NCBI GenBank assembly: GCA_009823395.1
Contig: CM020509.1
Span: 18,975,501 to 19,039,500 of the forward strand
Length of the DNA stretch: 64,000 bases
DNA from: Thamnaconus septentrionalis
Taxonomy: Eukaryota; Chordata; Actinopteri; Tetraodontiformes; Monacanthidae
Direction: 5' to 3'
Shown: positions 22,393-36,946 of the stretch, in pieces
Numbering within the stretch: position 1 is the stretch's first letter
Layout: every line of letters starts with the position of its first letter
Notes under the pieces: generated by a model
The model's input: the letters and a program-made list of their open reading frames with translations, nothing else
What the model was told of the DNA's origin: nothing
Database searches by the model: none
Position numbers and translations under genes: made by a program

Positions 22393-25300
22393 ACACCAAT
22401 ACTTCTTCTGACATACAGTATGTTTGAATCCAGTGTTTATTACTAGTAGTGGTCATTGTTGTAGTAGTGGTAGCAACAGTGGTCAAAAAAAAAAAGCTCA
22501 ATAAAACTTGAACATAAAATCCTTAGCAGGTCAAACTTAGTTTCTAGTGTGGAAATTTGACACTTGGGGATTAAAACGTTGGACAGAACAGATTTATGTG
22601 ACGTACATCCCTTCATCAAAAATCACATGTCACCATAATGTCTGTTGTGTTGACCTGGAAGCTGTGGCCATGCTGCACAATTTGTCTTTGGAGACTCCTG
22701 ACTGTGTTGTGGTTTTTTAGGGTCATTGGTCCAAAACTGGTTGTAAAAAGACAACACAAACAAGGGTTAATGTTGTTGACTTTCACGTTCAAGTGACCAT
22801 TGTGCTCTCTTCCACCAACCACATGATACCTGGTCACATCACCACCGGGACACGCACACATCGCACAGCGGGTAACGCACAAAGGCTCACTTGTTATCCC
22901 CGACCGAGCGTCCAGGAAGTCTCCTGTCTACACTTCAGCGGACTGAAGGGAGTACAAATCATCATGTTGGCATCACAGCTACTATGGCTGAAGCCTCGCG
23001 ATGCACCCCCCCAAAATCCTTATCAGTGCAAGTCAGTGAGACGGCATTCACTCCATGCAAACATATGACAAAAAGGCGTTGCATAAATGTAGCCCGACCA
23101 TCATACGAGAGTTGTGTGTAGCATGAGTCACCTCAATCCAAAACCATAGCAAAAAAAGTAGTTAATGTGTTGTTGAAATAAGAATATCACACTGTGAATA
23201 TCACAAAACACTGCGATTGCAGCAGCCCAACATTGTGCAAGATTAGCTAGTTTTAAAAACTCCACGAAGGCCCAGTTGACAGTGGCAACAGAAGAGATTT
23301 TTTTTTTCCTCAATTCCAAACTAGTTCCACAAGTGAACCACACTAACAATATTAGTGGCTACGAGACAGAATCTAGATCTCAAAAATACAGAGAATACCA
23401 TTCATCTTTGACAAGGCCCCAGTGGCTGCTGGTATGAGGCTGGAGTGAAGTGTTTTTGGTCTTCTTGTCAGTTGACGTCAAGTTGCAGCTGTGAGTCAAG
23501 TCTCCCTGGCAGTGAGGCGCTCACTCAATCACGCAAAATGCACAACCAGAACGTCACATTAGTGAGTTGCACGACTCAGCGTTGCGCAATCAATCCTGTA
23601 GCAAATACCCAAATGAATACAGTAATTCAGGTGATCTACTTTACAACAGTAAATAAGGTCAGTAAAATACCTGTGAGGCTCAGAGGAGCTCTGTGCTCTA
23701 GATCAGCACTCACAACAACAACATTTGGTTAGAATGAACAAAGATTGTAGCTGAATACAGGTCAAGGACCAGAGACACAAAGTCTGCATGTTTGAAAACA
23801 TCTTCTATGTGTTCTCATTGTAAAGCACGGTTGGAGTTCAGTGCGGTATGAGAAGACAGTTTTGTGAGATAGTCTTATGTCGTCAAACTGGATCCTCTTG
23901 ACATCCTCTGGGGAAAACATAAAGAAAAACATTTTGAAAACAGTCCATGAGAAGATAGAAGAAAATATGAACACCCCAAATTCACGTACATTTTCACATA
24001 AAGCCTCCCCTGCAACGCCTTCACATACAGTATATCATACATCACCCAACAAAAAAAAAACAACAAAAAAAAACAAAACAAAGGAATCTGAGATGCCACA
24101 GTTTCTCCCCCTAAGACTTTGGGTTAGCAGTGAGGAAAAAAAAAAAAAATCTAAAGCAGATGTCCAGCTGGGTTTTTACACACATCCCAGAATCCCTACT
24201 GGGAGACGCTGATCTTTCTTTGAATCTTTGACAGAAATATCAGTATTTTCTGGAAGAGAGCCTGTAGGAAGTCAGAGGCTGTGGCAAAAGGCTCATACAA
24301 AGCCAGTGGGCCGCGGTGGGTGAGTTGGTTTACACAGCGCCGTGATTGGAGTCATATGTGACAGGCGGGCACTGATTGTTTTCACTTGTCTTTTGTAATT
24401 TGGTAAAATATAACCTACAAAAAATGCACAGGGTTAAATGGTACATTACCATGTCAGCTCAGTTTTATACTTTGACTTTTAAAGACTTGTAAAACTATTG
24501 TCCAAATAAAGGGTGGCCTTCACTTTAGACGTCTGTTCAAGCTTTGGAAAAAACTCAAACCATTAAGAATCAAAATTAAATCAGACTCAGATGTGTCCAA
24601 ATGTGTTTCTATCCACATTTAAATCTACTCTTATCTTGTTTCCTTTATTCCGATTTTACAGAAGAAATAAATGACCAGAAAATAACATTGCCACGGTGAA
24701 AAAGTTCCACTGTATGCAAATAACTTACACTTGTATGTCCTTTGCTGGTACTTAGAACAAAGAACTTAGAAAATAGCCCTAAATGAGTGAGCTGAACGTA
24801 GTTTCAGAGTTGGTTCTGGAAATCAAAAATAATCTGTTTCAGCAGGAAGATCTTAGAGCAATTATTATTTCGCAAGAGGTTGTAAACAGAGGGCTAAGTA
24901 TACTTCTATTGCTCAAGAACCATAGTATTTTTGGAATTATTCATTTTGCGAGTCTTGCGCCACCACTGTCATTGTTCTCTGCAGCATTAGAGATGTCTTG
25001 TTGTTATCCATGTGCCACTCAGTTTTAAGTTTATCCTGACCTATAAAGTTGACTCCCAGCTGCAGGGTCTAAGGGTGGTGGGCGTAGCATTGGTGGAGAA
25101 CGAAAAGCACTTTAAGAGAATTTTATAGTCTAATTGTTTTAGAAAGAAACAATTTTTGTCTAAATGCGGTTAAACTAAGTGAGAACGGCAAAAGTGCTTC
25201 ACGAACAAGCTGTTGTGCCAAACTACTTGTTGTGCATTCCATCGCTGACTTTCCTAATTTGCCAATAATTCCTGAACTAATTGGCCAATAGACTGGGACA

Positions 25301-28300
25301 AGGCTTCACTGGAATGTCACACAAAAATGACTTAAATGCTAAGAACGAAAGCAAATTTGTTCTCACGGAGGAGATTCTGCCATGAATTGTCATCGTCACA
25401 TCGCAGATGCTGCCATTTCAAAGGTTCAAACGCGCTGGAAGGGACACTTGTACCTGAGCCAAGACAAACTTCGTTTTCAGCTGTCTGGTAGAAATTAAGG
25501 AAGTGAAAATAACGGAAACATCTGCCTCAAACATGTTAACTGAGGAATTTGTTGACTTTTTTCCCTCCCTTTCAGTAAGTAAAAACGGCTCGGATCAAAA
25601 ATGCTCTGTGATGTCGTGTAGTTTATTTTGGAGTTTGGAAGTGAAAACTGTTCACTGAGTGCTGCTCTCGAGATACTGAGTGTCCTTGCTGGTACGGACC
25701 GCTAGCCAAGCTGCCATCAATCAAAGGGGTTTTAAAAATGTAGGACCCGGCATTCTTCTGGTCCTCCACGGTTGACGCAGACAAAAGGGGGTCTGACCGT
25801 GGGATTATTGGGAATGAGGTCGAGAGGTTTGGTGGACAATGATGTGAGAGGCTGAGCTGCAGTTTCTAAAAAAACAAAAAAGTAGGTTCCAGGTGGGGCA
25901 TACTGACGTGAAGGGTCACAGCAACCTTTGACTCCACTAGATCTGTTTCCCTCAGCATCCTGGTCCAGGACAGGAAGTGGCTTTAATAACTTTTCACGCG
26001 CAGACAGCATGAAGTCATCAGAAGTGATTGTGCTCCTCTTGGATGATGAATGGTGAAAAAAATTAAAAACACCTGTATGTGCTAAAATGGAAGGACACTT
26101 TATTAATATTTGGAAGGGAAGACTACATAGACTGATTTAATGGCACCAATTAAGATAAATGTAGAAGAAGATAATGGAATAAAATATATAATATCCAATC
26201 GGTGTAGTCAGGCAGGATCGGGGAATTTTGCATCAATGCCAAGTTCTGCCAATTCTAAATATATGCTGTAGAGATGCAGACAGAGGGCGGAGCAAAAAGG
26301 AAGGAAAACCTACATTGATTACATTAATCTTGTGCGAGAGCAAAGACCGTGCTTATCTGTGACGGTGGATTAGTAAGTAAGTAAATTCGGGGACTGAAAT
26401 TAAGTTTAAGTCCAAGACAGATCTAATTGAAAAAAATGTCAATTTATTAGAGAGGAGGGAGAGAACATATGGCTGCCTGCATCTGTATGCACAGAAGGAT
26501 TTTCTGGAATCTGAGGAGCATTTTTAAAATTAGCCCAAGATCAAAACAACAAATCTCACCAAATTTCTCCTCCCCAGTCTTTGGGAAATGTCTTAATTTC
26601 AGTAATTATTTTGGCGTCAGATGTCTCCACGTCTTCCACTCAGCCCGCCTACAAGTATTTTTTTCTCGTCGATGTCTCTGAAACAAAAAAAATTGCTGTG
26701 GTTTTTTTCCCTGGCGTCTGGATTCTCCACCCAGCTTGTTTAGGGAGAAAAGTGTGAAAAAATAACGTTCCATGCTGAAGCATTTTCACTGTTTGACAAA
26801 CACTGTCACCAAAATGCAGCTGAGGAATCTTTTGGTGGGAAGCCCTCAGCAAAGGTTTGATTAAAGGAGGGTGAGAGGGACCGGACCCATCAAAGTGGAA
26901 AATACAAACACGCTCGGCACGGAGGGCGTTCGCTCCTCCGCACTGGGAAACAAAGGTGCTCATATGTGAATCCCAAGTCGTGTTTGCTCAGCTGTGGAGC
27001 GGCATAAAAATCGTCTGGCAGACGTAAACACACACAAACAAGACTGATGTGAACGTTTGAGCATCTGCACCGTGACCAACTCGGCCCTCAGACGGTAACG
27101 GATGGGAGTCTTCGCCCCTCCGCCCCGCAGCACATGTGAAAGTCATCGGAATCATTGAAGGAGTCCAATAAAGACGCTTTAATGATGCCAATTTCACTGA
27201 GGACATCATTAAGTCGACTGCGGGGTCGGGGTCTCCACACTGCTAGGGGGGGTGTGGGTTCCTCCTGCCGACTGTGATCCCGGTCAACCTTTATTAGTGG
27301 CATCGGTTCGGGCCTCAAACGCACCGCCAGAGACGAAGGGCTCGTCAGTGTTGTCCCCGACGTCTCCCAGTTAGTTATACTGCGTGATGAATGTCTGGAA
27401 GGATTCAGGGACTCTGGAGAAGAGCAGCAGCCAGTGAGAGAGAGAAACCGTCTCCAGATGTCTCGGCAGCTTCCTGAAAACAAAAAAAAAAGAAATGTCC
27501 GGGCATGCACTCATTAGCAAAGCAGAGTTCCCTTCAGTATCTATCTGCAGTCTAGAATGTTGTAAAGATTAAAATAAATAAAAATAAATAAATAAATAAA
27601 AAAAGCATGAGAAGGTGTGTCCAAACTTTTGACTGGTAGGGTATAATGATTGAGACGAAATGTGCTTTGCAAAGACTTAATTGGTCAAAAAGTCCAATTG
27701 TGGTAACCAACCATGCCGTCACCGTCCAATCATACAGTCTATTTGTGTGCACACTGAAACTGTGAAGTCAGTCAAACCTTGCGTCTCATTCACGTCCAGT
27801 GCTTCCTGTTGTCTCTTCTTCATTTCCCGTTTTATTTTGAATTTAATCTTTCTACCTGGTGGCTTCCCTTCTGTGCATGCACCTGTGTAATTAGTCCTCC
27901 ACCTGTTACTCATTAACTTGTGTGTGTGTGTGTAAATAATGTCTGTGATTGCCTTTGTCTTCTTCTGTCTTGCTGAGTCCTGTTCTTCAAGTGCACTGTT
28001 GTCAAGTGTTGCAGAAGGTTTAAATTGTGACTGAGTTGTCTTTTATTCCAGGTGAGTGTTTTGTGTTTCCTTTCTTGATCCTTTTTGTGACTGTTTTCTT
28101 CTTGAGTGTTCTTCCTCCTTTGAAAGTGTTTTGTTTGTACTTTTGTATCCCGGTGATAGTGATTTTGGGGACGTTTTATTCATTGACGTTTCTTTTGTAC
28201 TTTTCGCAGAAAATGATTTTTTTGTCAAGTCTTTGTTGCGCCGTTGAGTCCTGTTTGTGACGTCTTCAGTTTGGACGCAATTGCTGCACAACCCTGCCAG

Positions 28301-31300
28301 CTTTCGGTGCAGCGCTGGATTTGGTGCAAAGGCAGTCTAAGCAAAAAAACACAACAAAATAGTAATTAAAAGTCTCTTTTAATCACCATTGGCCCTCATC
28401 ATCATTTGGCTTCCATTGTGAGAATGAAGACTCCAAGTCATACCAGATGTCAGGCTTGAAAAACTTCTACCGTGTCAGAATAAAATGAACTATTTTTAAC
28501 CTCCTGCGATTACGGAAAACTACATGTCAACTGTACGATTGGGAGGGCAGGGGGTTTGAGGCTTTATCTCTCTCTATTCACCTCCCCTGCTTTCTTTGCC
28601 TTATCAGCAGCTTCCTGCTCGGGGAACAAGTGCGGAGGAAGTACCCACCTATCCTGCGTAAGGTGCTGCTCTGCCTCCTCCTTTCACACTGTCGCTGATC
28701 GCTGACTTTGCCCCCTCCCCGCCTGTCTCTCTCCCGACAAGGTGGTAATACACTCAGGATGTTTGCAGTGGCTTTCCCCAGTTGTTGATGTCACGCTGGA
28801 GTCACTGTTCCTGTTCTCAGGCTGGGTTTTGGGATCATCACCAGGTCAGAATCAGAAGAGGGCGTGTGAGCGCATGGTTGGCGTTGGTCTTATTTAAAAA
28901 CAAAATAGAAGTATTCGAGGGTCATCAAAGTGCTTAGGTCAGGGGTGAGTCTTCTTAAAACAATTGAAAAGATGAAATCCTTTTACACACACGCAAACAC
29001 ACACAAACACACACCCTGGTGCCAAGTCATGGCCTTGCTGTAGAACAAAGGATCATGTTTGAGCCTGCAGGATATTTGAAGAGCAAACAAAGATGGGTCG
29101 GATGGAACGGCCAAAGCTTCAGGCGGCACTTGCAGAATGACAAATATTAAATAGATATTTACTCCAGAAGTGATCAGTCTTATTGATATGAAATGTTTTT
29201 ATTAGAATGTTTGACCTTCCTCTGCTCCTCTGCGCCTGCTGACCTGCTCCATGCTTGTTGAGGCCCAGTGGCAGAAAGCAGAACCTTTCCAGAACCTCCG
29301 GGGGCCCCCCAGACGAATCCACCCAGGCCCCTGTGACGCGCATCACAACCTGAGGTGCACATTAATCATTATTGTTCCATGTCATGGCTGTGGACGAAGC
29401 CCCTAAATTACACCATGTGGCATGTGTGTTGCGTCCATTCCGCTGATGCTGGGCCGCAGTTACAATACGCAGATTTCCTACTTTTGCCGTTTGCCCCCCG
29501 AAGCACAATGCAGCAAAAACAAAGCAGTGCAGGTCTCACGGGACAGGAAGTCCAGCACCGAAACAAAGCAAAGCAGCCTCCCAGTTTATTTTCAAAATCG
29601 AAAAGAAAGTGGGGGATAAAAAAAGCACCATGTAACAAAACTAACTTTGCACACATAAAACTTTCAAAGAAGCACTATATACCTCACAATGCATTTAACT
29701 ATCAGTATTTACTTAAGATTAACAAATAATCTACCTCCCCATTGCAGAAGCACAAATATTTCCAACACCGAGAGAGATCAGCTCAGTCTGTTCCCCCTCT
29801 AGATAGGAACAACTTGTGTTTTATATCACACAATCTTGTCATCTTTATTGATGGCACGGCCTCATTCGCAGTAATTAAAAAAAAGAAAAGAACTTAGCGA
29901 GTCGCACCGTGCCAAACTTTGAAAACACAGCCAGACTTTTTGGACTGCCGGCAGTGCAACTGAGCCACCCACAAATAATTCAATTAAAGACTTGTATAAA
30001 ATTAGAATGAATTACAAAAGATACATTTTTCCCCCAGACAGAATAGGACCATTCAGCAAAACTTGAAAGAAGCCGTTTCTCTCCTCCCTCTCTGTCCCAT
30101 TGCACTACATCAAACCTTAAGAGATTTATTTTCTAATTACCCTATTTTATCTGTATTTTATTTTTTTTCCACAAAAACAGATGTATGAAAACAGATTAAT
30201 TATTTTAAGGAAACTTTATATTTCTAAGAAACCCTTTTTCTTTTGGGAGGAGGGGATCAGTATCGTGCATCTTAAAATGTGACACATATTCAATCACATA
30301 TTCAATCAATAAAACTGAGTGCAAGAAATCTCCATGAAATAGAGGGGAAACAGCCAAAGCTGCCCATAAAAAAAGCTCAACAATGTTTTTGGCATTAGTT
30401 TCATTCTGCCCGTGTTCAGTGAATATTTCATCACATCCAACACTTTAACAATACCCAGACTTCCCGAGGAGTTTTTTTTTTTTTTTGTCGGAGGCTCGGA
30501 CCAACGTGTCCGCCACAGCAGCAGAACTTGGATTCTGGGAAAATAGTTTGCTTTAAGTGCAGCAGTGGGTCCTGTGTCGTGCTCAAGACGTGAGGCCGTC
30601 CTGATATGGCACCGCTCCCTCCTGGCAGTACTCCCTAAATACCATTCTACTGTCTGCTGAGCTCGCCAGAGTTATCCTCTTAAAAAAAAAAAAACAAAAA
30701 AAAAAACAAGCATGCAAGGGGCAAGGACGAGCGTTTTCTCTTCACAATGAGAGTTTATTTAACAAATTGTGCGAGGCCGGTCCTCTTTGCCCCTTCACGT
30801 CAGCAGAAACTCGGCTGATTTATGTTTCTGTCATCCGCTCTGTCAAGTTGCTGCATGCAATATGGAATACTTCACTTGTTGGGCCGGAGGCCAGAACTCT
30901 GCTGGGGTTGTGGTAATATTTTGCAGCCTACAGACATCAACATTTATTTATTTATTTTTTTTGGAAGCTCTAAATTTTTGGTAACTGTTTTGTGAAGTTC
31001 ACTTCTGTGTGTGCTGTGTTTCACAGTTTGGTCATGTTTTTAATTAACAAGTACGAACTAGAAGCAGTTTCAAGATCACAACAGCCAATAAGTCCAGTTG
31101 TCCCAACTTAACCCTTTTACATGAAGATGGTCTGGACGACTGAGAACCTTCACTGACAAACTGAGAAGTTTTGAATGGGTACAGCGAAGCCCTCTGACTT
31201 TGAACATACCGATACAGCTAATACAGTCGAAGCATTCACTGCTCTGAACTTGGAAAAGAGTTACGAGGCAACTCCCATTAAATGTGTCCTACTTCCAGGA

Positions 31301-32439
31301 TCTGCACATACTGCATTTGCTCATAATAAAATACATACATATGTATGAATATCTGGTCCGAGGCCAGTAAGTGGAGTTGCATATGGCTAAATCAAGTCAT
31401 CGTTCTCACTACTCAGCAGCTGATGTTTGGCAACAGCGACCTCAATGACACAAGAACTGAACATCACTCCAGCCTCCATGTTGAGCTAAGTGGTACACAA
31501 TTCACACTGCTGGGTTGGAACGGTCATATAATCTGCCCTGCAGCTTCCAGAGACGGAAGAAAATCACCATATTGCAAGGCAGAAGACCAACTGAAGTCAT
31601 TCTTGGGAAAAAGTCCCAGTGTAGTGCAGACAGAGCAATGCAGAAACCAGGAAGCTCTCAGTGAACATGGGAATAAAAGGCTGTAATTTAATGACGCAAC
31701 TGGACCTGCAGTGGTCTGCAGTGATACTGGAAGAATCCCTGGCAATGTTTAAACTTCCTCTTCCACAAGACACAGTGTCCTTGCTTTTTTTTATTTATTT
31801 TTTTTAAGATTGTTCCCGATTCAAACGCCCTTGAAGGAGAGACATTAAGAAACGTTTTAAATGTCTGACACAAATCAAGAACAGATAATATTCCAGCTCT
31901 CGGTGCTCTGGTCTTATCGGATGACAGAGGTGAAGATGAAACATCCAGGCAGCTGCAGGCATGCGACACTGGACTTTGACTATCGCACGACTCCATTAAA
32001 TATATCAGCACTCCCTCCATATTTAGTCCAACGCTCTCCAAAGTTCAAGAGTGCAACAGGAAGAAGAATGAATCAACGAAAGACGTCCGTCTATATGGCG
32101 AGTTTACGTGCATGGATGAATGTCCTTTTTGAGTTGAGAGTGCCATAATTTACGACTGTCTCAAGATTTGACCCTTCACAGGTCAAGGAGCCACATCCAG
32201 TCACTTCCTGAGGCATGTTTTTACACACAGTCATATGATCATAAATATAACAACGGCTGTTTTCTTGCTGCTAGTTACTTCAGGAGGTTTGAGTCACTTT
32301 GTTTCTTAATAAGTTATAAGTTAGTGATAAGCTTTTTTTCTGACTAATGGGAAGTTCCTTATTACTGAATTTTTCATGTCCAAAAGGAACCTAATGTTCT
32401 CATAATTTTAATATTACTTTTTTGCATGCACAAAAGAAA
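22393..32439. other. Gene-poor stretch of about 10 kb
   Basis: No recognisable gene. It holds an (AAAT)n tract near 27570-27600, a short fragment at 27607-27645 with GTGTGTCCAAACTTTTGACT (the end of a common fish DNA-transposon family), several poly-A runs (24050, 30680) and an unassigned minus-strand open frame at 27088-27510. Given its position between two receptor genes it may hold regulatory DNA, but nothing in the sequence shows this. Confidence 0.45.
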
Positions 32440-35255
32440 ACAAAAACTCTATTATGGATGAGGAGCTTTGCATGGAAAGTCTCAATTTTCATTTTAAACA
32501 TCAAAATTGTTTCGATGGGTCCCTATACTTTAGTTTTATAAACAAGTGTCGAACAAGAGGCAAGAAAGGTGGGGAAGTTGCTGCCATTTTTAAATCTTTA
32601 TTTCAGTGTAATGAACTTGTATTTGGTCATTTTGGTTCTTTGAATTTCTCTGTTTTTTAGTAAAAGGTGATCCAAAGTTTATTCTGTTATGATCTGTAAA
32701 CCTCCAAGAAACAATGGAACATTTAAGGAGGAGTTTGCAGAACTGCTGTCAGTTATCTGTACTGATTACAACGTCTTAATCATAACATGGGACTTTAACA
32801 TCCATGTTGACAATAACATGGACAAAACTGCCAAAGAACTCTGCTGTACTGGATACTTTTGGCCTCTCACAACATGTCAAGGGGCCCACACATATTCAGG
32901 GTCACACTCTAGACCTGGTAATCTCTAAGGATGTTGACATTTTATCTATTTACATTAAGGACCTGGCTATTTCTGATCATTTCTGTGTGTTTTTTGAACC
33001 TCAGATCATCCCAAAAGTTCCTACAACCTCTGTGTCTATTAAGAAAAGCTTCACAAATGAGAATATTAGCACAATTAGTTTAAGGAGACCATATCTGTGT
33101 CACCAACTGCAAATGCAGAGACAATTGATGAATTTCTGGATAATTTCACGTGGAAAATCTCAAATGTCATGGATACTGTTGCCCATATTAAGACTAAGAC
33201 AACCTTGAGCGATCCAAAACGCCATGGAGATACACCATGACGGTAAGTGGAGAAAAGCTAAACTCCAAATTCACTATGATTTGTATACAAAAAAGCAGAG
33301 TCTCACTAAATTTAAACCGAATAGTTAGTCAGGGCTATGCAGCAACATTTTTCTGTTATCATTAGTAAGAACATCAACGATACTCGCACTCTGTTTGCTA
33401 TGGTAGATAAGCTCACTAACACCCCCCCACCCCCAACCCACCAATCAGATAGTGCCAGAATTCCTCACAGCAGACATGCAACAAATTTGCTTGCTCTTTT
33501 AATGAAAAAAATACAATTCATCAGGTAAAGTATCCTTACAAATCAGCAAAAATGATAAAATGATGCAACTCCTAAAACCACAGATGAATAACACAATTAC
33601 AATGTCAGAATTTGATACAGTTGACCTGAAGACCTTAGAGGAGACGGTTCAGCAGCTTAAATCATTAACAAGCTGTCTCGACCAAATACCATCTGACTTT
33701 TTCAAAACTTTTGTGAAGTCTGTGTTAACTGATCTGCAGCAAATAATCAACTGCTCAGTCAGGCAAGTTTCCTAAACCCCTGGAAGAAGCTGCCATTAAG
33801 CCACTTTTAAAAAAGAGAACATTGGATGTTTATGTGTTAGCAAACTATAGACCCATCTCAAACCTTCCTTTCATAGCCAAGATTGTTGAGAAAAAGGTTT
33901 TTAATCAACTCAACAGTTCCTTGAGCTCAAATGAACTTTGTGACATATTTGAATCAGGTTTCCGACCTCACCACAGCACAGAATCTGCTCTTATCAGAGT
34001 GCTAAATGATACAAGGTTGAACACTGACTGGACAAAAGTGTCAGTTCCTGTCTTATTGGATCTCAGTGCAGCATTTTATACTGTTGATCATAGTATACTG
34101 TTGAACAGATTGGAAACTTGGGTGGAACTCAATGGAACAGTCCTGTACAGGTTCAAGTCCTACTTGGAGGAAAGGAGTTATTCTGTGTCCATTGGAAGTT
34201 TTGATTCAGGGCCATGACAAACGGGGTTCCTCAAGGGTCAGTTCTTGGATCCCTTTTGTTCATCTTATATATGCTACTATTGTGTCAAATCATGCAGAAG
34301 TTTAATGTTGACTATAAAAGATATGCAGATGACACACAATTATACCTAGCAGTTTCCCCAGAAGACTACAGTTCAATAGAGGTGCTGTGTCACTGTCTAG
34401 AACAAATAAATAGCTGGATGAATCAACGTTTTCATCATTAAAGCACCACTAAACTGAGACAATTCTTTTTGGCAGCAAAGAAAATAGGATTGCTGTTCGT
34501 AAACACCTGGAGTCACTGTCTTTAAAGACCGAAGAAAAAGTCTGAAACCTTGGTGTGTTGATAGACTCGGATCTGACCTTCAGCAGTCACATCCAATCAA
34601 TCACCTAAACAGCCTTCTACCAGCTGAAGAACATCTCCAGAGTGAGAGGTCTCATGTCCCAAGCAGACCAGGAGAAGCTCGTCCATGCTTTTATCTCTAG
34701 TAGACTAGACTACTGTAATGGTCATCTGATAGGAATGCCCCAAAAGAGCATTAAACAGCTGGAGCTCATTCAGAATGCTGCAGCTCCGGTTCTTACCACA
34801 ACAAAGAGATCAACTTTAAAGTTCTGCTACTGGTCTATAAATCACTGAATGGTTTAGGTCCAGTCCAGAATACATAGTAAATGAAATGCTAATGGAATAT
34901 AAACCCAGTAGGACTCTGAGATCTGCGGACTCATGTCAGGTAGTGGAGCCCAGAGTTCAAACGAAACATGGTGAAGCAGCTGTTATGCTGCACACAAATG
35001 GAATAAGCTGTCAACAGAAGTGAAGTCAACCCCATGTGTGAACGTTTTTAAATTCAGCATAAAGACTCTTCTTTTCTCTTATGCTTGCATTTTGTCTTTG
35101 AAGACTGTTTTATTTCAAGGTCACTTCAAAACACATGACACGTGGGGCACAGGATTTCAATACACAACAAAAATGTTTGAACTTGTAATCATGTAAACCA
35201 CATTGAGGTGCCCTATGTATGAAATGTGCTATATAAATAAAGCCGCCTTGCCTAT
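32440..35255 (+). mobile_element. L2-clade non-LTR retrotransposon (LINE), decayed
   Basis: A nearly full ORF2 region is visible in broken frames. The endonuclease part (32540-33010) shows ICKPPRNNGTF, an FNIHVD motif with its Asn/Asp, and a terminal SDHFCVFF motif. The reverse transcriptase part (33822-34440) shows LANYRPISNLPF, LDLSAAFYTVDH, GVPQGSVLG and the catalytic YADD in RYADDTQLY. The C-terminal segment (34640-34850) has FISSRLDYCNG and LELIQNAA. The 3' end AAATGTGCTATATAAATAAA near 35225-35245 is typical of fish L2. The 5' boundary is uncertain. Confidence 0.9.
32689..34850 (+). pseudogene. L2 LINE ORF2 remnant (endonuclease and reverse transcriptase)
   Basis: At least six frame breaks separate the pieces 32689-32928, 32804-33208, 33560-33775, 33822-34217, 34214-34441 and 34642-34848. 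The YADD active site survives, but the protein cannot be made in one piece. The element's host effect, if any, would be as inert sequence. Confidence 0.88.
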
Positions 35256-35489
35256 AAAGGGTTAAGGAAACATTTGTCACATTTTCATGCTTTCAGGAAG
35301 CAGCAGCCTGCCTCTAACTTATTGTAATTATTTTAAAGCAGTGGGGCAGCTGTGTGTTCAAGTCAACAGTAACAGCACATGTGGCACTGCTGTGTTATCC
35401 AAAGAGCTTGTAGCTGTTAACTTTAAACTCTTATCTCAAATTCACTTCAACTGGGGTTTTATCACTGTTTAAAATACATTGATTAAGAC

Positions 35490-35640
35490 ATTGGCCCTGC
35501 GATGAACTGGCGACTTGTCCAGGGTGTCCCCTGCCTTTGCCCTGAGACAGCTGGGATAGGCTCCAGCAGACCCCCGTAACCCTGAATAGGAATAAGCGGG
35601 TATAGAAGATGAATGAATGAATGATGAATGAATAAGACAT
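35490..35640 (+). repeat. Fish dispersed repeat with (GAAT)n tail
   Basis: It contains GCGATGAACTGGCGACTTGT, GACAGCTGGGATAGGCTCCA and GTATAGAAGATGAATGAATG, the same family as the copy in the cysltr1 intron, in the same orientation. It ends in a GAAT tandem tail. Confidence 0.8.
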
Positions 35641-36598
35641 GAGGATTAAATTAGTTTCACATAAAAACCATGAAGTCATTGTGGAGGTCGTATCCTCATC
35701 CTCATGGCATAATTACTAGACATACCAGCAATTGTATACAGTGGTGGACAAAAATGTGTATGCCCCAGACATTTGTGATTAATTCCACTGAGAATGACTG
35801 TTGATTGTTGAGTACAGTCACCCACATTAAGCCACTCGCTCCCCTCCACACGTGCGCTGTCAAAACATTCAGGGCAAGTACAAGAACTTTGTTTGTTTGT
35901 TTGTTTGTTTTCACTTCTGCAATGAATTACTCGGTGACATCACTGGTGCAGAATTCCCTTTGCCACATATGAAATCAACCAGATATCTTGCCAGTGTCTC
36001 GCCTAAGGGCACAATCACACAGTGAGTGCAGGGGTCAGATGGCCAATTACAGACAACTCAGCCACATTAACTGCGGTTGCCCACAAACAAGCTCGTCATC
36101 ATTTACAAGGCCTGTGACACATAAAAGAGGCCTGCAGGTGGTTCCAGGTTCAGCCGATATTCTCCAATGTTTTTATAATTTTTTTTGGAGTGAAGCAGTT
36201 TGGATGAATGTGCCGTGCTATAATTTCAGTGCTTTAGATTTGTTTGATATGTGCGTATATATATGTATGTATATATGTGTATATGTATATGTATATATGC
36301 ATTGAATAAGATCATTTCAGGTCTCATTTAGGCTGTCCGACGTAAAAAAATAAATAAATAAATAAAATGTGAAATCAATCGGATATGATGCATCTGTGTT
36401 CCTCGTGACTTTGTCTTGTATGTGTTTGGAATTTGTACCTCTGCTGCCAACATCTGTTACTTCTGTCAATAAGTTTATTTCATTTCCCGTGTCTGCAACT
36501 ACGCATGGAAGTTGTTTTAAGTGCACGCAAACGTTCACCTCTGCTGCACATGTGCCAATATCAGATATGGGTCACATAGTAAAAATAGAGTCAAAAAA

Positions 36599-36631
<33 letters not shown>

Positions 36632-36908
36632 GAAGAGTTTGTATGATGTAGCACAGAGAGGCTGGAAGTTGGAAGAATGAGTTGTAACACAATGGGCCTG
36701 GACGTGTTAGTGGAGAAAGTAAACACATATTCTGTCAAGCAAAGAAATGTCGTCGTTTATGAGCCTTTATATAAACGTTATAATACGAAAAAAAGAAGCA
36801 CCTCTTCAAAACAAACACACACAACAAAAAAACGCAACCATATGTGTGCACAACTGCTGCTGATTAACACCTGCACCAAAAAACAGACACCATGGCTGCT
36901 TTCAGACA

Positions 36909-36946
<38 letters not shown>

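Noticed and set aside
35738..35770. Possible Tc1-like transposon end (CAGTGGTGGACAAAAATG)
   Set aside because: Only one end is seen, with no matching inverted end and no TA duplication.
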